Shown one piece after another: positions 11,560 to 24,186 of a DNA stretch of 64,000 nt. The DNA is from Planococcus citri (lineage: Eukaryota; Arthropoda; Insecta; Hemiptera; Pseudococcidae), in contig NC_088678.1 in the NCBI RefSeq assembly GCF_950023065.1, forward strand, positions 34,214,580 to 34,278,579, given 5' to 3'. Numbering within the stretch: position 1 is the first letter of the stretch; every line of letters begins with the position of its first letter. The notes under the pieces were generated by a model. That model had not been told where the DNA came from. It ran no database searches and worked only from the letters and a program-made list of their open reading frames with translations. Position numbers and translations under genes: made by a program.

Positions 11560-13549
11560 TTAACGTGGAAAAGTGAGGTAGTTGGTTGAATGTGACATTT
11601 TTGTGTCCTGAGTAAAGATGTTGGTGTTCGAAAATATCAATTGTGATTCACTCCCTCTATTGTGGATCATGGCCCCTTTTCGGGTTCAACTTTATAAGAC
11701 TGTAAATTTCAATAGGATAGCCAACATGCTCATCTACATCTACACCCATCAAAATTACAAATAGCAGACGCCGTTTCGTTCAAAATCCTTGCTGGCAATC
11801 ACTTAGATCAATAATTATTCGTACAACTACGTACAAAATAACTACATAACTATCTACTACCCACGTTAAATTGGAAGCGAATACATATAATCGATTTTTC
11901 GGCGTAAAAAAATGAATAAATAATACAAAAAAGTGTAAAAATAAAATGAAGGAGTACCTCACTCCCTACTCTTCCACAGGGAAATAAACTTGGGTAGCTT
12001 CGATGTTTTATCGTAATTTTGAAAAAAAGTTGATAAAAATTTGAAGCGAAAAAATACCGAACTTTTACGTGATTTGAGAAGTTTAAAATTATAATGTTTT
12101 AACATATTTAAGTTGGTGCTTTCGGCAGAGGTTTCGTGTAGTTAGGCAAGTTTGCCGGTAGTATTTTAATAGGCGCGTTTTCGAATTACCATTAAATTAG
12201 GTGTATACGACTACCCTATGATTGGGAGGGAAGGAAGGGAGGAAGGGTTGAAAATCGGGGAAATGCGACCGCTAAAAACCATGTATAGAGCGATACCTGC
12301 GTAAAAAGAAGCAGGAATTTGAATATCGTGGGGTGATTTTAGATTTGGATTTATTGCGATTATATTTGGTTGGTTTGATACGGAGGTGGCGGGTGCGGCC
12401 GCGGTGCAGCGTGATTTCAAAGAAAACAGAAATATCATTTTTGGAACGGATAAACGCAAATTCAAAAAGACAAAAACTAATTTTACCCTAGAAAGGCTGC
12501 GCTGTTGGTTGGTTCGAACAGCATTGGTTTCTTTTTCGCTGCAGGGATGGTGAAGGAGTTGCGGAGGCGTTGGCGGTGTAAATGTCGAGCATATATATTT
12601 CGTAGTTATGTGGTAACATTTTCCGTTTGGCAGCGATGTTGTATCACGTGCCTTCTAATAATCCCACAAGGGTACTTCCTTACATAAATAAGAATAAATG
12701 GCGTATACCGTCAATTATTTCGCTTCAATAAACTTTCATCCGCATTTTTATGAATGTATCGTGATTTTCGTCTATTGTTTGTTTTCATTTTTTCCCCAAT
12801 CGACTTTTAATTCTCTTTCTCTCTTTCTCTGCGTGCGCTTTTTTTTCTCTCCTCGATGTTAGGTGGCTTTTTGGATGGGTGTTGATGGCCGGGGGGGGCG
12901 ACTAAACCGTACCTACTATGTACGCTGTATTTATTTTATTTAGTGTGATAGCGAAGACGAGCAACGTATAGAAAAGAAGCGTGTTGTATAAGCTAGCTTT
13001 TTATGTACGAAAGTTGCGCTTTTAAGCTATCCATAGTTTTACTGTATCGTTTTACCCATTTTGTTCAATGATGCGAAATCTCAACGATTCGCGTAGTCTT
13101 GTATGGTACTGCTATGCAGCTACGTATAACGTTCAGCGTTTTGTACTCACCTGTAACAGAATAAAAATAATAATAAATATTTATATTCCGAAATGGAACG
13201 CGCTCGATGTAATTTAGAGTATACGAATTGTTCGAGCAGATGAGAGAACATTTAATTGTAAAACACGGTAGTTTTGTTTTGTTCGACTAGCAATTGTTGC
13301 AGACAAGTTTTATACTCGCTCGTTGTTTGCATTTAAGGGACTTATAGCGTGCTGGATTGATTCGTGTGATCTTCTTACGGTGTGTTTTCTTCCTGTTTTA
13401 TAAGCTATTCGTTGGTACATATTACACGTATTGTAGTTGAAAGGCGTTTTTAAAGGCACATGCAGATAGAAAATTTATTCGAAGCTGTAATTGAGTCAAA
13501 TTTTGGGATAATTTTGAATCATCTGATGGGATATTTTCTTTTTTGATAG
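11560..13549. other. Unique-looking stretch, no gene seen
   Basis: Apart from the ratchet-type splice signal at about 13,143-13,190 and a short GGAAG microsatellite at about 12,225-12,247, I see nothing. The sequence from 12,480 to 13,500 is less homopolymeric and looks unique. ORFs at 12,211-12,465 (minus) and 12,505-12,687 (plus) show no domain. Confidence 0.4.
13143..13190 (-). promoter_or_regulatory. Candidate recursive splice site (ratchet point) 1
   Basis: Read on the minus strand, a T/A-rich tract leads into CTGTTACAG followed at once by GTGAGTAC. A 3' splice site (AG at 13,151-13,152) thus abuts a 5' splice site (GT at 13,149-13,150) with no exon between. Such zero-length exons allow stepwise removal of long introns in insects. 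The pyrimidine tract is interrupted by A, so it is weaker than the second site at 51,757. It could instead be the start or end of an ordinary small exon, or chance. Confidence 0.4.
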
Positions 13550-13617
13550 GTATCCGATCCAGTAGGAGCACCTCCAATTCCAAAGAAGACAAAAGACAGA
13601 ATCCATGTTGAATGACA
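13550..13617 (+). CDS. Candidate small exon with in-frame stop (alternative C-terminal exon?)
   Basis: A 3' splice site (tttcttttttgatag, AG at 13,548-13,549) precedes a 68-base stretch, followed by the strong 5' splice site GTAAGTG at 13,618. Read from its first base it encodes 21 residues beginning VSDPVGAPPIPKK and ending with TGA. The other frames also meet stops, so it cannot be a plain internal coding exon. It could be an alternative terminal coding exon, a poison exon, or a 5' untranslated exon (an ATG lies near its end). The protein is not recognised. The candidate exon at 42,759 also starts in phase 0 with Val, which would suit alternative use after a shared upstream exon. Evidence is only splice-like signals and composition. 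Confidence 0.28.
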
Positions 13618-13789
13618 GTAAGTGATTCTTTCTCAGTTATCTTTATTGTATCTTAATTTTTAAAGTTGAAATTACGATTTGGTATTTTTAATAAAACGTC
13701 CTGTGATTCAACTTTGGAAATTCGAACCATTCTCAATTCGTATTGATGAATGTGAAAAAGTCAAATTTCATCATATTACATATCTAACT

Positions 13790-15660
13790 AGGTACTTTTA
13801 TTTTATTGAATTTGATTCAGGAGTGATTCAGTGGGAGTTTGAGCAAATCGTTCGCGAACGAATCGAATCCAGTTTTTGACGACAGAATTCAAATTGTAAC
13901 AGTCAAGGTCATCTTTACTTGATTTGATTCTTCTGCGATTCATTCGTTCGCGAACGATTTTTTCTTCTCAGAATTGGTGAATCGTTCGTGAACGGACTAT
14001 TCATTAGTTTTGATAGATAAAAAGACATCTAGTCTAGTTTTGTCTGATGGTGTATTATGTGATCTTATTTCTGGATGATTTGGTCATTCTCGAATGATTC
14101 GTAGGAACTGATTAAATTATCATTTTCGAACAGATCAACTCAAATTTTCGTAATTTTTTTTTTTTTGTGTAGGCTTATGGTCTAAAACTTTCTTCTGCTA
14201 TGATTTATTGCTAATTCTTTCATTCGCGAAAGATTTTTTCTCCTCTCGGTAAATCAATCATGAACGAATCAATTTTCAATTCGTATGATTTTGCAATTTC
14301 ATGTTTTACTGGATTTGATTTAGCAGTGATTTAGTCGCTCTCGAATGATCATTCGTAAACGAATTATGAGCCCAGTTTTGACGATTGGATTAAAACTGTC
14401 AAGTTTCATCGTGTTATTTTGACCTGTACATAATTTGATTCTTTAACAATTCATTCTTATGACAAGATTTTTTCCCTGAGCAAATCGTTCGCGAACGAAA
14501 CATTTGAATTTTTTTATTGATGGATTTAATGACGTCTAGTTTTCTCTGATGTTATATTTTATCGTTTGATTTTTAATGATTCAGTCATTCTTGAATGTTC
14601 GCTCTTTTTTGAGCAAATCGTTCTCAAACGAATCAGCTGAAATTTTTGTTGATAGATTTGTAGTGTCAAGTTTTGTGGTTTAATTTTTCATGTGGTTTTA
14701 TTTATTGGAGATTCGTTCATTAGAGAACGGAAAACGTCAAATTTTTTCACCTTATATTAGGTACTACCTACGGATTTGATTTTGCAGTGAATCTACGAGG
14801 TTCTCGAATAATTTGTTCATTTTGCATGAATCGTTCGCGAACGATTTGAATCTAGTTTTTGTCTACAGAATTAGAACAGCCAAGTTTTTTTGTGTCTTCT
14901 TCACGTAATTTGATTCTTCAATGAATCAATTCGTTCGCGAATAATTTTTTCTTCTTTGAGCAAATCGTTCGCGAACGAATAATTTAAAATTTTTATTGAT
15001 GGATTAAATGACGTCTAGTTGTTTCTGGTGTGTTATTTGATTTTATTTTGCAAATGACTCAGTCGTTCTTGAATGATTCGTTGATTTTGCGCAAATCGTT
15101 CGCGAACGAATTGAATCTAGTTTTTGTCTAGAGAATTAGAACAGCCAGGTTTCGTTGTGTCGTCCTCACCTAATTTGATTCTTCAGTGATTCAATTCGTT
15201 CGTGAATGATTTTTTCTTCTTTGAGCAAATCGTTCGTGAACGAATAATTTACATGTCTTATTTGTGGATTAAATAACGTCTAGTTGTTCTGTTGTGTTAT
15301 TTGATTTGATTTTGAAATTGACTCAGTCGTTCTTGAATGATTCGTTGATATTGCGCAAATCGTTCGCGAACGAATTGAATCTAGTTTTTGCCTACAGAAT
15401 TAGAACGGTCAAGTTTCGTTGTGTCGAGCTGTCGACCTCACTCAAATTTGATTTTCGAGCGATTCAATTCGTCTGCGAATGGTGTTTTCTTCTTTGAGCA
15501 AATTGTTCGCGAACGAATCATTTACAATTTTTGTTGATGGTTTAAATAACGTCTAGTTTTTTCTGGTGTGTTGTTTGATTGAATTTTGCAAATGACTCAG
15601 TCGTTCTTGAATGATTCGTTGTTTTTGAGCGAATCGTTCGCGAAGGAATCAACTCAGGTT
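13790..15660. repeat. Tandem array built on the palindrome GTTCGCGAAC
   Basis: About 1.9 kb of degenerate tandem repeats. The palindromic core TCGTTCGCGAACGA, or a one- or two-base variant such as TCGTTCGTGAACGA, recurs roughly every 131-143 bases in the better-preserved part (about 14,826, 14,964, 15,097, 15,230, 15,361, 15,504, 15,642). Two alternating half-unit types give a higher-order period of about 265-275 bases. One has 'gagcaaatcg' plus core plus 'aatttttattgatgg' and 'gacgtctagtt'; the other has core plus 'gaatctagtttttg' and 'agaattagaacagcc'. The first kilobase is more decayed. ORFs at 13,679-13,879 and 15,294-15,497 only read through the array. No ends typical of a transposon were found. 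Confidence 0.85.
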
Positions 15661-16410
15661 TTTGTTGATATTAATTCCTAAGGGGTTGGTTCAAAATGTT
15701 TTAAAATAGAAAATTTATTTAGTTGAAGATCTTTTACAACTGGGTGTAAGACTCTAAGAGGCGAACATGGTGGGAGGATTAATTGCTCTCCTATGTACAG
15801 AATTCTAAAAATCAAGATTGATTCTATTTTTGAAAACTTCATTGCCGAATTTTCTTCTCCAGACATGAAAATGAAAATTGTGGAGAAGTGACCATAAAAG
15901 AATGCCCAATCCTGACCTCAAATAGGGTTATAAGAAGAAGGCTGTGTACTCCAAATTTTTTGAAATTTCGAATCATTCTCTCATTTTGAGAACCTCTTGG
16001 ATTTGTGGATTAAAATAAATATGTACTATGCTCTCATTTGAAGCACGAAAAACTTGGAGAGAGCTTCTTCATACGTATTCATATAGAAAAAAAATGAGAA
16101 TACTGAAAAAAATGAAAAAAGTACCTATTAGGACTTTACCGAAAATTGCCGAGGAAGTTCACTTTGTGTGGCAATACTACGCGTATGCAGATAATGTTTG
16201 AGATTTTTAGCTATACAGCGAGCTCAATCAGTTGTACTTATAGCTTGATCATTAAAAAAAATTGGAAGTTGTAATCATTGCAATCTACCTCTCATCAAAT
16301 CTGTGGTTGAGGACAAAAAGTGGTGGATATTGAATTTCCATGTCAGGAAGGCTTAGAAACAAAAATAAATACCGGCCAAAAGCTGCAAAAAATGTATATA
16401 TAGCCGCATA
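15661..16410. other. Spacer, no gene seen
   Basis: It lies between the palindromic array and the next MITE. A minus-strand ORF at 15,678-15,866 has no recognisable domain. Confidence 0.4.
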
Positions 16411-17190
16411 CAGGTAAACTCATAACGTTTTGTATAAACAGCAATCTCAAGACCCCTCTGTAACTTCGTTGCTGTGCATACGCTCGACGCGTCACCCCAT
16501 AGGCCTGATAGTACTCGATGTTAGGCCGCGTTATATTCGTTAACTTGATTTTTGTGTCACCTGTGGAAAGGTATTTCATTGCCAAAACATCAATTTTTCA
16601 GAAAAGCTTTTTTTTAAAAGTCTCATACGTCTCTGTTTTTCGCAAATGCTTTTTTAACAAAGCATCCTACAGAAAAATAACCAGCTCTGAGCAGAAAGGA
16701 AATTTAATTCTCTACAATTTCCTTCATTGCATTTTTTTCCTAGGATGCATACTTTTCCCATAAAATCAATGTTTAGATTGAAAAACACGAAAATTTGGGC
16801 CTGTATAATCAACTTAAAATTAAAATTCAGCAGTCAAAAAGTTATTTTAGACGATTTTTGACCACGCCATGTGAAAGAGGACATCTTCAACCACCAAAAT
16901 CACCAAAAAGAACGTAAAAAACGTAAAAAATGATTCTTGGCAATAAAAACCTTTTCCTCATATCCTCATACCTGTTAATTAGGCTATGTACTCATTTGAA
17001 AATTGAGTCAAAAGTGAAATTGTATAAACAGCAATCTCACGTCCCTGCTCAAACTTTGCCAGTAGACTCCCCACACCTTGTAGATTCATATGGCGCCTCA
17101 TCGAAAAGTCACGTCCTAAAAAGGTTACGAGTTTGTCAAAACGTTATGAGTTTGCTGGTTAATCTAGAAAAAAGTTACGAGTTTACCCCC
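16411..17190. mobile_element. TA-flanked MITE with GGTAAACTCrTAAC ends, about 780 bp
   Basis: The left end (CAGGTAAACTCATAAC) and the reversed right end (GGGGGTAAACTCGTAAC) match over about 14 bases and are each flanked by TA (16,409-16,410 and 17,191-17,192). The motif GTTAyGAGTTT recurs near the right end at about 17,120, 17,143 and 17,173. The block 'ttgtataaacagcaatctca' appears directly at about 16,430 and 17,020. No transposase frame is visible. Boundaries are inferred from the short inverted repeat. Confidence 0.6.
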
Positions 17191-20100
17191 TAGAATATTT
17201 ATATTTTTTTTCTTAAAAAATGGACTCTTTTCCAGGATTTTTGGCTCAGCTCTCCATACGACAAGTGGTTTTAAATTTTTCTGGGTAATCCTCTTCTCAT
17301 ATGTAGTAACTTTCTCACTCATTTTCATGAAAATTCATACTCCAATTATTATAGTATACAAATTCAAATCACGCCATACGTGGGACACCTTGTATGTGGT
17401 AAGCAAACTCTATATGGTTTCCAAATGTTGCAAATCCATAAGCAAGAAAGTTATTCGTGATATCGTATACATTTTAATACCATCTAATCACAACATCGAA
17501 ATTAAAGCTACTCTGAATACTAACGAGTATAGTAGACCTGCACCACGACGAATTCAACAATCGACTTTTCAATGGTACGACGTTTTTGACGTGAAACTAA
17601 TCCATCTTTATTCCTTTTAGCTTTTCATTTCACAGATGGACGTGTTTTATACCGTTTACCATCATCTTAGGCAGTAGGTAAACTAATCTTGCTTACTGGG
17701 CCATTGATAGCGCCACCATCTCAGCATCACAGCAACGTTCCAGTTTCAGTTCTAACAAAAGCAACAGCTGACTGGAGAGCAGATGCTTACTTAGCATATA
17801 TAGTCTACAAATGTATACCATGTACCTACCTATCTTACCTACCTACATCATTTGGCCCAGTAAAGAGTATTTTCTGCCAGTCAAAATCGTAGTATGATAA
17901 AATACCATTTTCCATCTCTTTTGTTTCGGCGTGGCGCTCGGATTTCTTGGGAAATTTCATTTTGAGCCATTGATTCGGAATATTACGAGTATGGTATTAA
18001 ATTTTATCATTGGAATGAAGAATTTCGATAGTATTTTTCCTTGCTCTACATATTCCGAGTGTCGATAAACTTTCTCTCTGTCATTTTTTTTACGTAGAAT
18101 TTGAAATTTACGAAAATATCTCATTCTGCGAGTAGGTACAACGACATGCAATTTTCATTGTTCGATACAACAAGAGCGAAATTTTTATCGAGAAATATTT
18201 TCTATCGCAAATACGTATTATTAAAAAGCACTAGGGATACTTGTATCTGTAATTTTCGCCACAAATAACCCATCTTGGTTGTATTTTTTTAGTGAGAAAA
18301 TGTTGAAAAAATGTAAATGTATATAAGTAAGTAACTCGTCTGTGTCACATCTTCGTTTTATTAAGAAACAGTACCAAAAAAAAAAAATATACGAAAAAAA
18401 AGTGCGGAAAAAATCTAATATAAAAATGTGTTTCCGTTTTAAAAAGATTAAAAAGTTAACCAAGCCTGGATTTGGTATAGAAGCTTTTATGTTTTAAGGG
18501 CGAAAAAATTCGCTAGTATTTTTTCCTTCTCCGGGTTTCTCAAGGTTATACACATTTGGCATCTAGAGCTTTGTTTAATGAAATTTGGAAATATATGCCG
18601 TCGTCTCTCGCGAGGTATATACTAACTATATCGTTAAATTTTATGTTTTATTCGTGAATTGCCCAAGTTTTAAGTTTTACCCGTTCCGTTTATGAATATA
18701 ATGATGTTTAAGGACGCAGATACTATAATGGCCTTGGTATATATTTGTTGTATAGCTATGATGATGTACTACGCGTATCTTAGCTGCTATATGTATATTT
18801 GTGTTTTATTTACAACAATTTATAGACGACGGTTAAGCGTTTTTTCTGCACGATTTTCAAAATAACTGGAGTAATTGCGATGTTCGCGAATACTACAGCG
18901 ATGTTTTTCCCCAGCAACGAATAAACCATCTGTGAATATTCAAGTTAAACCGAAGCGAAACATACATACAGTCTAATTTTCAAAAAAATAAAAACATTTA
19001 TGGGTCCTTTGTTTTGTTTTTTGTTTTGCTTTATCCTTCCAGCGTTTATTGGCTAGATATTTTGAATAAGCTTTGGATTCGAGTTCAATTTTTTCTCAGC
19101 ATTAGCGCTAGTCTGAGAAACCCACTTGGCAAAAAAATGCACAATTTGTCGGATGCGGAAGTCCAATCGTATCTAGCAGTTTAGATTGAGTTGAGTGAGA
19201 AATTTTATTTTGTAGCTGAAATTTTAAGTCTCTTTATTTTTTTGTAAGAGTCGTGATTTTTTCCAAAATAAAACTATTTTTTTGTGGAGAAAAAACTGCA
19301 AGATTTTTATTTTTTTTATGTGGTGCGATAAGTCATAACACTTACAAGTAATCACATAAAAATTTTGAAATTCTCTGTCAATGAATCCTCCTACTAGAGA
19401 GGAATTTTCCCATCATTTATCTACCCTCTGTACCTACTATATATCTTCGTTCAAAGTATTGGCTCCAAACTCGAGGAAACGAAACTCAAAATAATTTATT
19501 CCAATAAAGATACCATAACTCGTCAAGTTCTACCACTCGTACAGCCGCAAAAATACATAACAATATAAGTAGTCGGTGCAAATATCAATAAAGCAGACGG
19601 AGCGAGAGAGAGAGAAACCCTCCAACTTAAATCGTATTAACATCGCTGGCAAAATTTGGCTTGCGAACAGAGCGAACAAAAAAGAATCAATTCCGTTCTA
19701 AAATTGAATGAATTTCGGTCGCGTACCACTTTCAAAGTTGATTATATTATTTATAAAATAACAAAGGAAGTGGAAAGTGAAAATGTTAGTTCGTTAATTG
19801 CTAACATGTAACGTACGTTTAATTCAATTAATTTCCTAACCGTTTGAAATAATCGCGAATGTTTACTAACTTTCGATGCGAACATTTTCTTTCAGGTTGA
19901 CAATGTTATGTTTAAATTTTAATAAATTCAGGCCTTAAAGAAACAATACACCGGGGAATTGTTAAGCCGTAATAAGTTTTACAAATTAACATTCGCGCAA
20001 AAGAGGAAATTTACCGAGTTCGTTTCTCGAATTGGTGCAGATCTCGTGTATTAAGTATAGAAAAGCAACATATACTTTAATACAATATTTTGTGTATTAT

Positions 20101-21599
20101 ACGAGTATGTACAAGTGCCTTTTAACATATACATACGACTGAAACCCTTTCTATACAAATGCTGAGAAAATATTTACGATAACGTTGGTAATTATTTCAA
20201 CGGGTGCCTAATTTTCTTTTTTTATAACCTAGGTTATTTTAGAGATCTTAAATACGCATTATTTAGATAGATCACGAAAAAAAAGTGTATGAGGATTTTG
20301 ACTTTTCATAGAGATAGTGACATTGAGTTGAAATTTACCCAGAGAGAATTTTACCTCTAGTAGAGAACATGAGCCCTTGAAGGGTTGGCATTTTCGAAAA
20401 ATGTGTGGTTTTTTTGCTTCAGCCCCAAACCAACCTTTTTTTTTTTTTTTTTTTTTGGGGGGGGGGGGAAATAGTCTACTCGTAGTTCCTAAAAACAGTA
20501 TTTGAGATTCTGCTCTGGCCTCTGATCTAGGTCCTTTTTTAGGATTCTACTATTTTTAATCTCTTTTCCCTCAAACTCTCTTGATTTTGACGTCGAAAAA
20601 AATATTAAATTCGTGTGGTTGGGAGATTCAAAAACATAGGTAGGTACCTACTTACTATTGAGGATAAAAGTCTAAATTTCAGTAATGGTTAAATAAGTTT
20701 AACGGAACCTTCCAAAAATTTCAGACCTCCAATGTTCTTATGAGCTGCGATCTGTGGCCTCAAAGTTTTGAAAAATTGTCATTAAATGCTGAAAACCTCA
20801 AAAAAATTGCATTTATACTCATTATAAAAAATTTTCTTCATTTGAATAAAACTTACCTACTACTTAGTATTTTTAGAGCCACTGAATGTAAATTTATTGT
20901 GTTTTTCGGTCATTCATTTTAATCCCAATATCATTTTTAAAAGTCGAAAAAAATGGGAAAAGCATAAAAAATTACTAATTTTTTTGAATGAAATCGCAGA
21001 GTATAGGTAATTTTGATAAAAGTTGGAGGTAGAAATCATCGCCAGGTTCATTTAAGCCTTCCTGGTTATCATCAAAATCCTACACGTACTTTTTCAAAAT
21101 TCAAAATTCAAATAGAAAGTGAAAAAAGATATTTTGTCTTAGCAGAGATCCAATCTCGAAAAAATTAGCTATCTAATCGATAAATTGAGGGTTTTGCAGG
21201 ATTTTAAATTTACCAAAATTGGCAAAAAATTTAAGATTGCATATAAGTAAGTAGGTACTTATGAGTTCATTTATGAAAAAAATAAAAATAAAAAAAGGAA
21301 TGGCCAGCCATTAATCCAAAAAACACTGTTGCTGGTCACATGTTGATCTTAATCACATTTAGAGCTCCAATTCTGCTTCAAGTGAGGGTCAAAATTATCT
21401 AAAAAACTAAGGATAACGCTGGAAAATAAGATCAGGTTGCTACAGCTTTAAAAATCGTTTATTTAAACTATCTCTTTCATTCTGCTCCTTTCACAAATGA
21501 CCTTTCCAAATAAATAAAAAAAAGAATTTTAACCTTGAAAAAAATAAAATAAAAAGAAACAAAAATAAGATGGGTATTCCAACAAGTAGAAACATTTTT
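17191..21599. other. Long non-coding stretch, mostly unique
   Basis: No gene is supported. At about 17,375-17,392 there is an isolated repeat terminus, GTGGGACACCTTG followed by TA, the reverse of the end at 8728. A T21 run followed by G12 lies at 20,436-20,468. The sequence from 18,480 to 20,150 looks unique. At 19,900 'cattttctttcag' resembles a 3' splice site but no open exon with a donor follows. ORFs at 17,327-17,620 and 20,740-20,922 show no domain. Confidence 0.4.
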
Positions 21600-21738
21600 G
21601 AATAGGATACCGCCAAATCAGAACTGCATGCAAAAATACATCGCCAGCCAAAATTTTGGGTGCTTTTGAAAAAAATGAGCAAGTGATGAATAAAGTTAAA
21701 ATATGTATTATGCGGTTTCGAACCATTCCTGCTGTTGT

Positions 21739-21766
21739 TGTCGTCGTCGTCGTCGTCGTCGTCGTT
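21739..21766. repeat. (TCG)n microsatellite, 3' tail of the LINE
   Basis: About nine TCG/TTG triplets on the plus strand, which is the ACG-repeat tail at the 3' end of the minus-strand LINE. Confidence 0.85.
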
Positions 21767-21784
21767 TCCTTATAAGCGGTATGC

Positions 21785-22057
21785 CTATTGGCCTGTCTGC
21801 TGTGGTGTGGAACCTGTTGAGGATGAGCCTGAGGTATCAGTGAGTTTCCTCCTTGGTCTCCCTCTGCTTCTTTTCCCCGTTGGTGTATATTGGAGGACCT
21901 GTTTTGGTGATCTTGTTTCCTCCATCCTTTTGACATGATTTCTCCAATCTTTCCTATACTTTTTTATCTTTTTCATAACTGGCATCACTCCGAGATCTGC
22001 TGTTATTTTCTCAGATGGGACTCTGTCTCTGAGAGTCACCCCTGCCGTTCTCCTCAT
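21785..22057 (-). pseudogene. C-terminal remnant of a LINE endonuclease/reverse transcriptase ORF
   Basis: The 90-residue frame carries the conserved C-terminal pattern of insect LINE polyproteins: W-x-x-HVKRM, R-x-PKQVL-x-Y-x-P and GKRSRGRPRRK, followed by a natural stop. It begins at the deletion junction, where the endonuclease start is joined in a different frame, so its Met is probably not a true start. The catalytic reverse transcriptase motifs are absent. Confidence 0.85.
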
Positions 22058-23120
22058 GAACTTAGAATTTCGTTTATTTCTGCTTCCTTGGCTGCATATC
22101 CTCTTACTCGTACATTCCAGTTTCCGAGTTTGTATTTTCTTTCGTTTGCGGGTGTTTTTATTTTAACCAGGGGTTCACCTCCGCCTGGGATCCCATAGTT
22201 CCATCCGTTTCTTGTTGTTTGTGTATTTTGAGTAAGGTTAATTTTCGTCTGACTTGGTTACCAGCCATGCCAGATATATCACGGTGATAGGGCTGCTATC
22301 TAGGCCTCCGTGCTTGCCTGGTCCTCTTTTAGTCGCCTTTTACGACAGACAGAGGGTACCATAAGGATATTCTTAACCCGTCCCTACACGGGGATCCTGC
22401 TGTTGTGGAGCCTCTAAAAGAATTTTGAAAGTTGAAATGAAAAATTTTGCCCAATAAAGTTTGAAAGCTAATACTTTTACCTTAATTTCATTTATGCTGA
22501 TTCGATCCAAAAAGGTTTCAAGCCATTTTGCAACCTTCAGCCATATTTTGGAAATTCCAGATCTTCAAAAAGTGTCAAAAAATGTCCAAATTGATTTTAG
22601 CACGTAGCCTATAAATGTGATTGTGGTGCTCGTTAGTGTCTTATTCGATCAATTACACATGGTTCTAATCACACTTTTTGAAAATCTGATATTTTTAAAG
22701 CATGGCTGTAGGCTTCAGAACGGCTCGAAACCACCTTTTAATCGTCTCGCAAGTCAATATAAGATTTAAAGTAAATTTTAGCTTTCCAACTTCGGTCAGT
22801 AAATTTTTGTGGAAAATTAAATTTTTAAAAATGTGAGTACCTACTGCAGGCCTCGAAGCTGCACAAAATCGTTCAAAACGGTTCCCAATCGATGGGAAGG
22901 GGGTTAAAAGTAGGGCACATGGTGAATTTCAGTTTTCTGCGCCAATTTGGTAAAATTTTGATTTTTTTCTCATTTGTGGCCCCTAATTTGATTTTCAAGA
23001 ATTCACCAAAATTCAAAAATTACACTTTAGATTTTTGGACTTTTGTTAATGATGTATATACCTGCTCATTATGCATTGCTCTTTCGATTTAACTTTGCCC
23101 AGTTTCATAAATTTTCTGCC

Positions 23121-24186
23121 AGTTGGATCAACTTCCTTGTAATTACATATACCAATTATAAAGCCAGGCACAAATGGGAAGCCAGTTAGACTTCAAAACT
23201 CGATGACAATTGAAATACACTTTTCGTGATGGTTTCTATAGAGCTGCAGCTGCATTTTTGCACGCAGTAGCCTACTTTGAAAAATTTTAAACCCTCTCCC
23301 CCTATTTTTGTTTTCACTCTCGCTAGTACGTAACAGAAATACTCCATGTTATACTCGCAAAGTAAACACGTTCGAAATTATTTTTTCAAGTATCTTATCC
23401 ACTTGAATTATAATTTCAAGTTATCAAACGCGGTTTCGTTTCTTTGTAACGAATTTCGAGTGGAAGCCAAAATGCCATTATAAATTAGTCAAACACGTAC
23501 GTAATGCGGAAACTGATAAGGGTTGAAATGTACCTTTAGTAGCCTATACAACGTAGAAAGGGGCAAAAGTTGACAAAAACTAGATTAACGTTTCACATAA
23601 ACCGATCAACAAGTTTTTCGACCCTTTGGCGTTTAATTTCCTTTCAACGTGCTCTTATTGTTGGACAAAGTATCCTTTATTTTTCACTTTCATCGTGTAC
23701 CTAGACCTACCTATGTACTCAAAAATATATTTAAATGTTGACTTCGAGTAAGCATGTTTTTTTTTTAACCAATCAGTTGATGCATTTCTTTCAATAATAA
23801 TGTACCTACTACCTATCTACGACATTATTCAAATAGGAACACAAAAAACGATACCGTATCCGATGCATGTGGTTACCAGACCATTGGAGAATTTACCTTT
23901 GATAGTCTATAAACATCATACGATTGCATTGTACGAGTTTACTCTCCCTATGTATGTACAATGCATACTACTCGACGATGTATCAAGTAGGTATGTAATT
24001 TGGGAAGTTCATCAATCTACCAGACAGCTCTTGTAAGTTTTGTATAAATGGTTCACGAATACAAAAGCGAACTGAACGAGTTTCGGTAGAAATTAAATCT
24101 ATAAAAAGCTTTCGTATTTTGTGTTTTTAAAAGCTATAAGCTACCTATTGATGTGAAAGTCCAACCACATTGTTATAATGTGTACA
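23121..24186. other. Spacer, no gene seen
   Basis: Unique-looking AT-rich DNA. The ORF at 23,800-24,036 has no recognisable domain and no clear splice context. Confidence 0.4.

Larger units (their letters stand above)
21739..22394 (-). mobile_element. Internally deleted APE-type non-LTR retrotransposon (LINE), 656 bp
   Basis: A 12-bp target duplication TCCTGCTGTTGT flanks it (21,727-21,738 and 22,395-22,406). On the minus strand the 5' region contains 'gtcgtaaaaggcgactaaaa', a sequence common at the start of insect LINEs. It is followed at about 22,150-22,058 by a frame with KLGNWNVR, the usual beginning of an apurinic-type endonuclease domain. That frame is joined directly to the last part of the polymerase ORF. 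The 3' end is an (ACG)n tract. Almost the whole endonuclease and reverse transcriptase are missing, so this is a non-autonomous deletion copy inserted as a unit. Confidence 0.88.
21600..23120. repeat. Dispersed repeat family F, copy 2, interrupted by a LINE
   Basis: The left part (21,600-21,726, with 'catcgccagccaaaattttgg') and the right part (22,407-23,120, with 'atattttggaaattccagat') align with collinear segments of the copies at 35,179-36,623 and 38,800-41,350. The LINE fragment at 21,739-22,394 with its target duplication lies between them. Both outer ends are diffuse. Confidence 0.5.

Noticed and set aside
13790..15660. CRISPR-like array
   Set aside because: Spacers are themselves repeated, units are about 135 bp and the setting is eukaryotic.
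13790..15660. GTTCGCGAAC cores as STAT or steroid receptor sites
   Set aside because: The half-site spacing does not fit the usual consensus (TTC-N3-GAA, or hexamers with N1/N3), so no named factor can be supported.
20436..20468. T21-G12 and other long G runs as regulatory G-quadruplexes
   Set aside because: Isolated single runs without the four-tract arrangement; more likely slippage or assembly-prone homopolymers.
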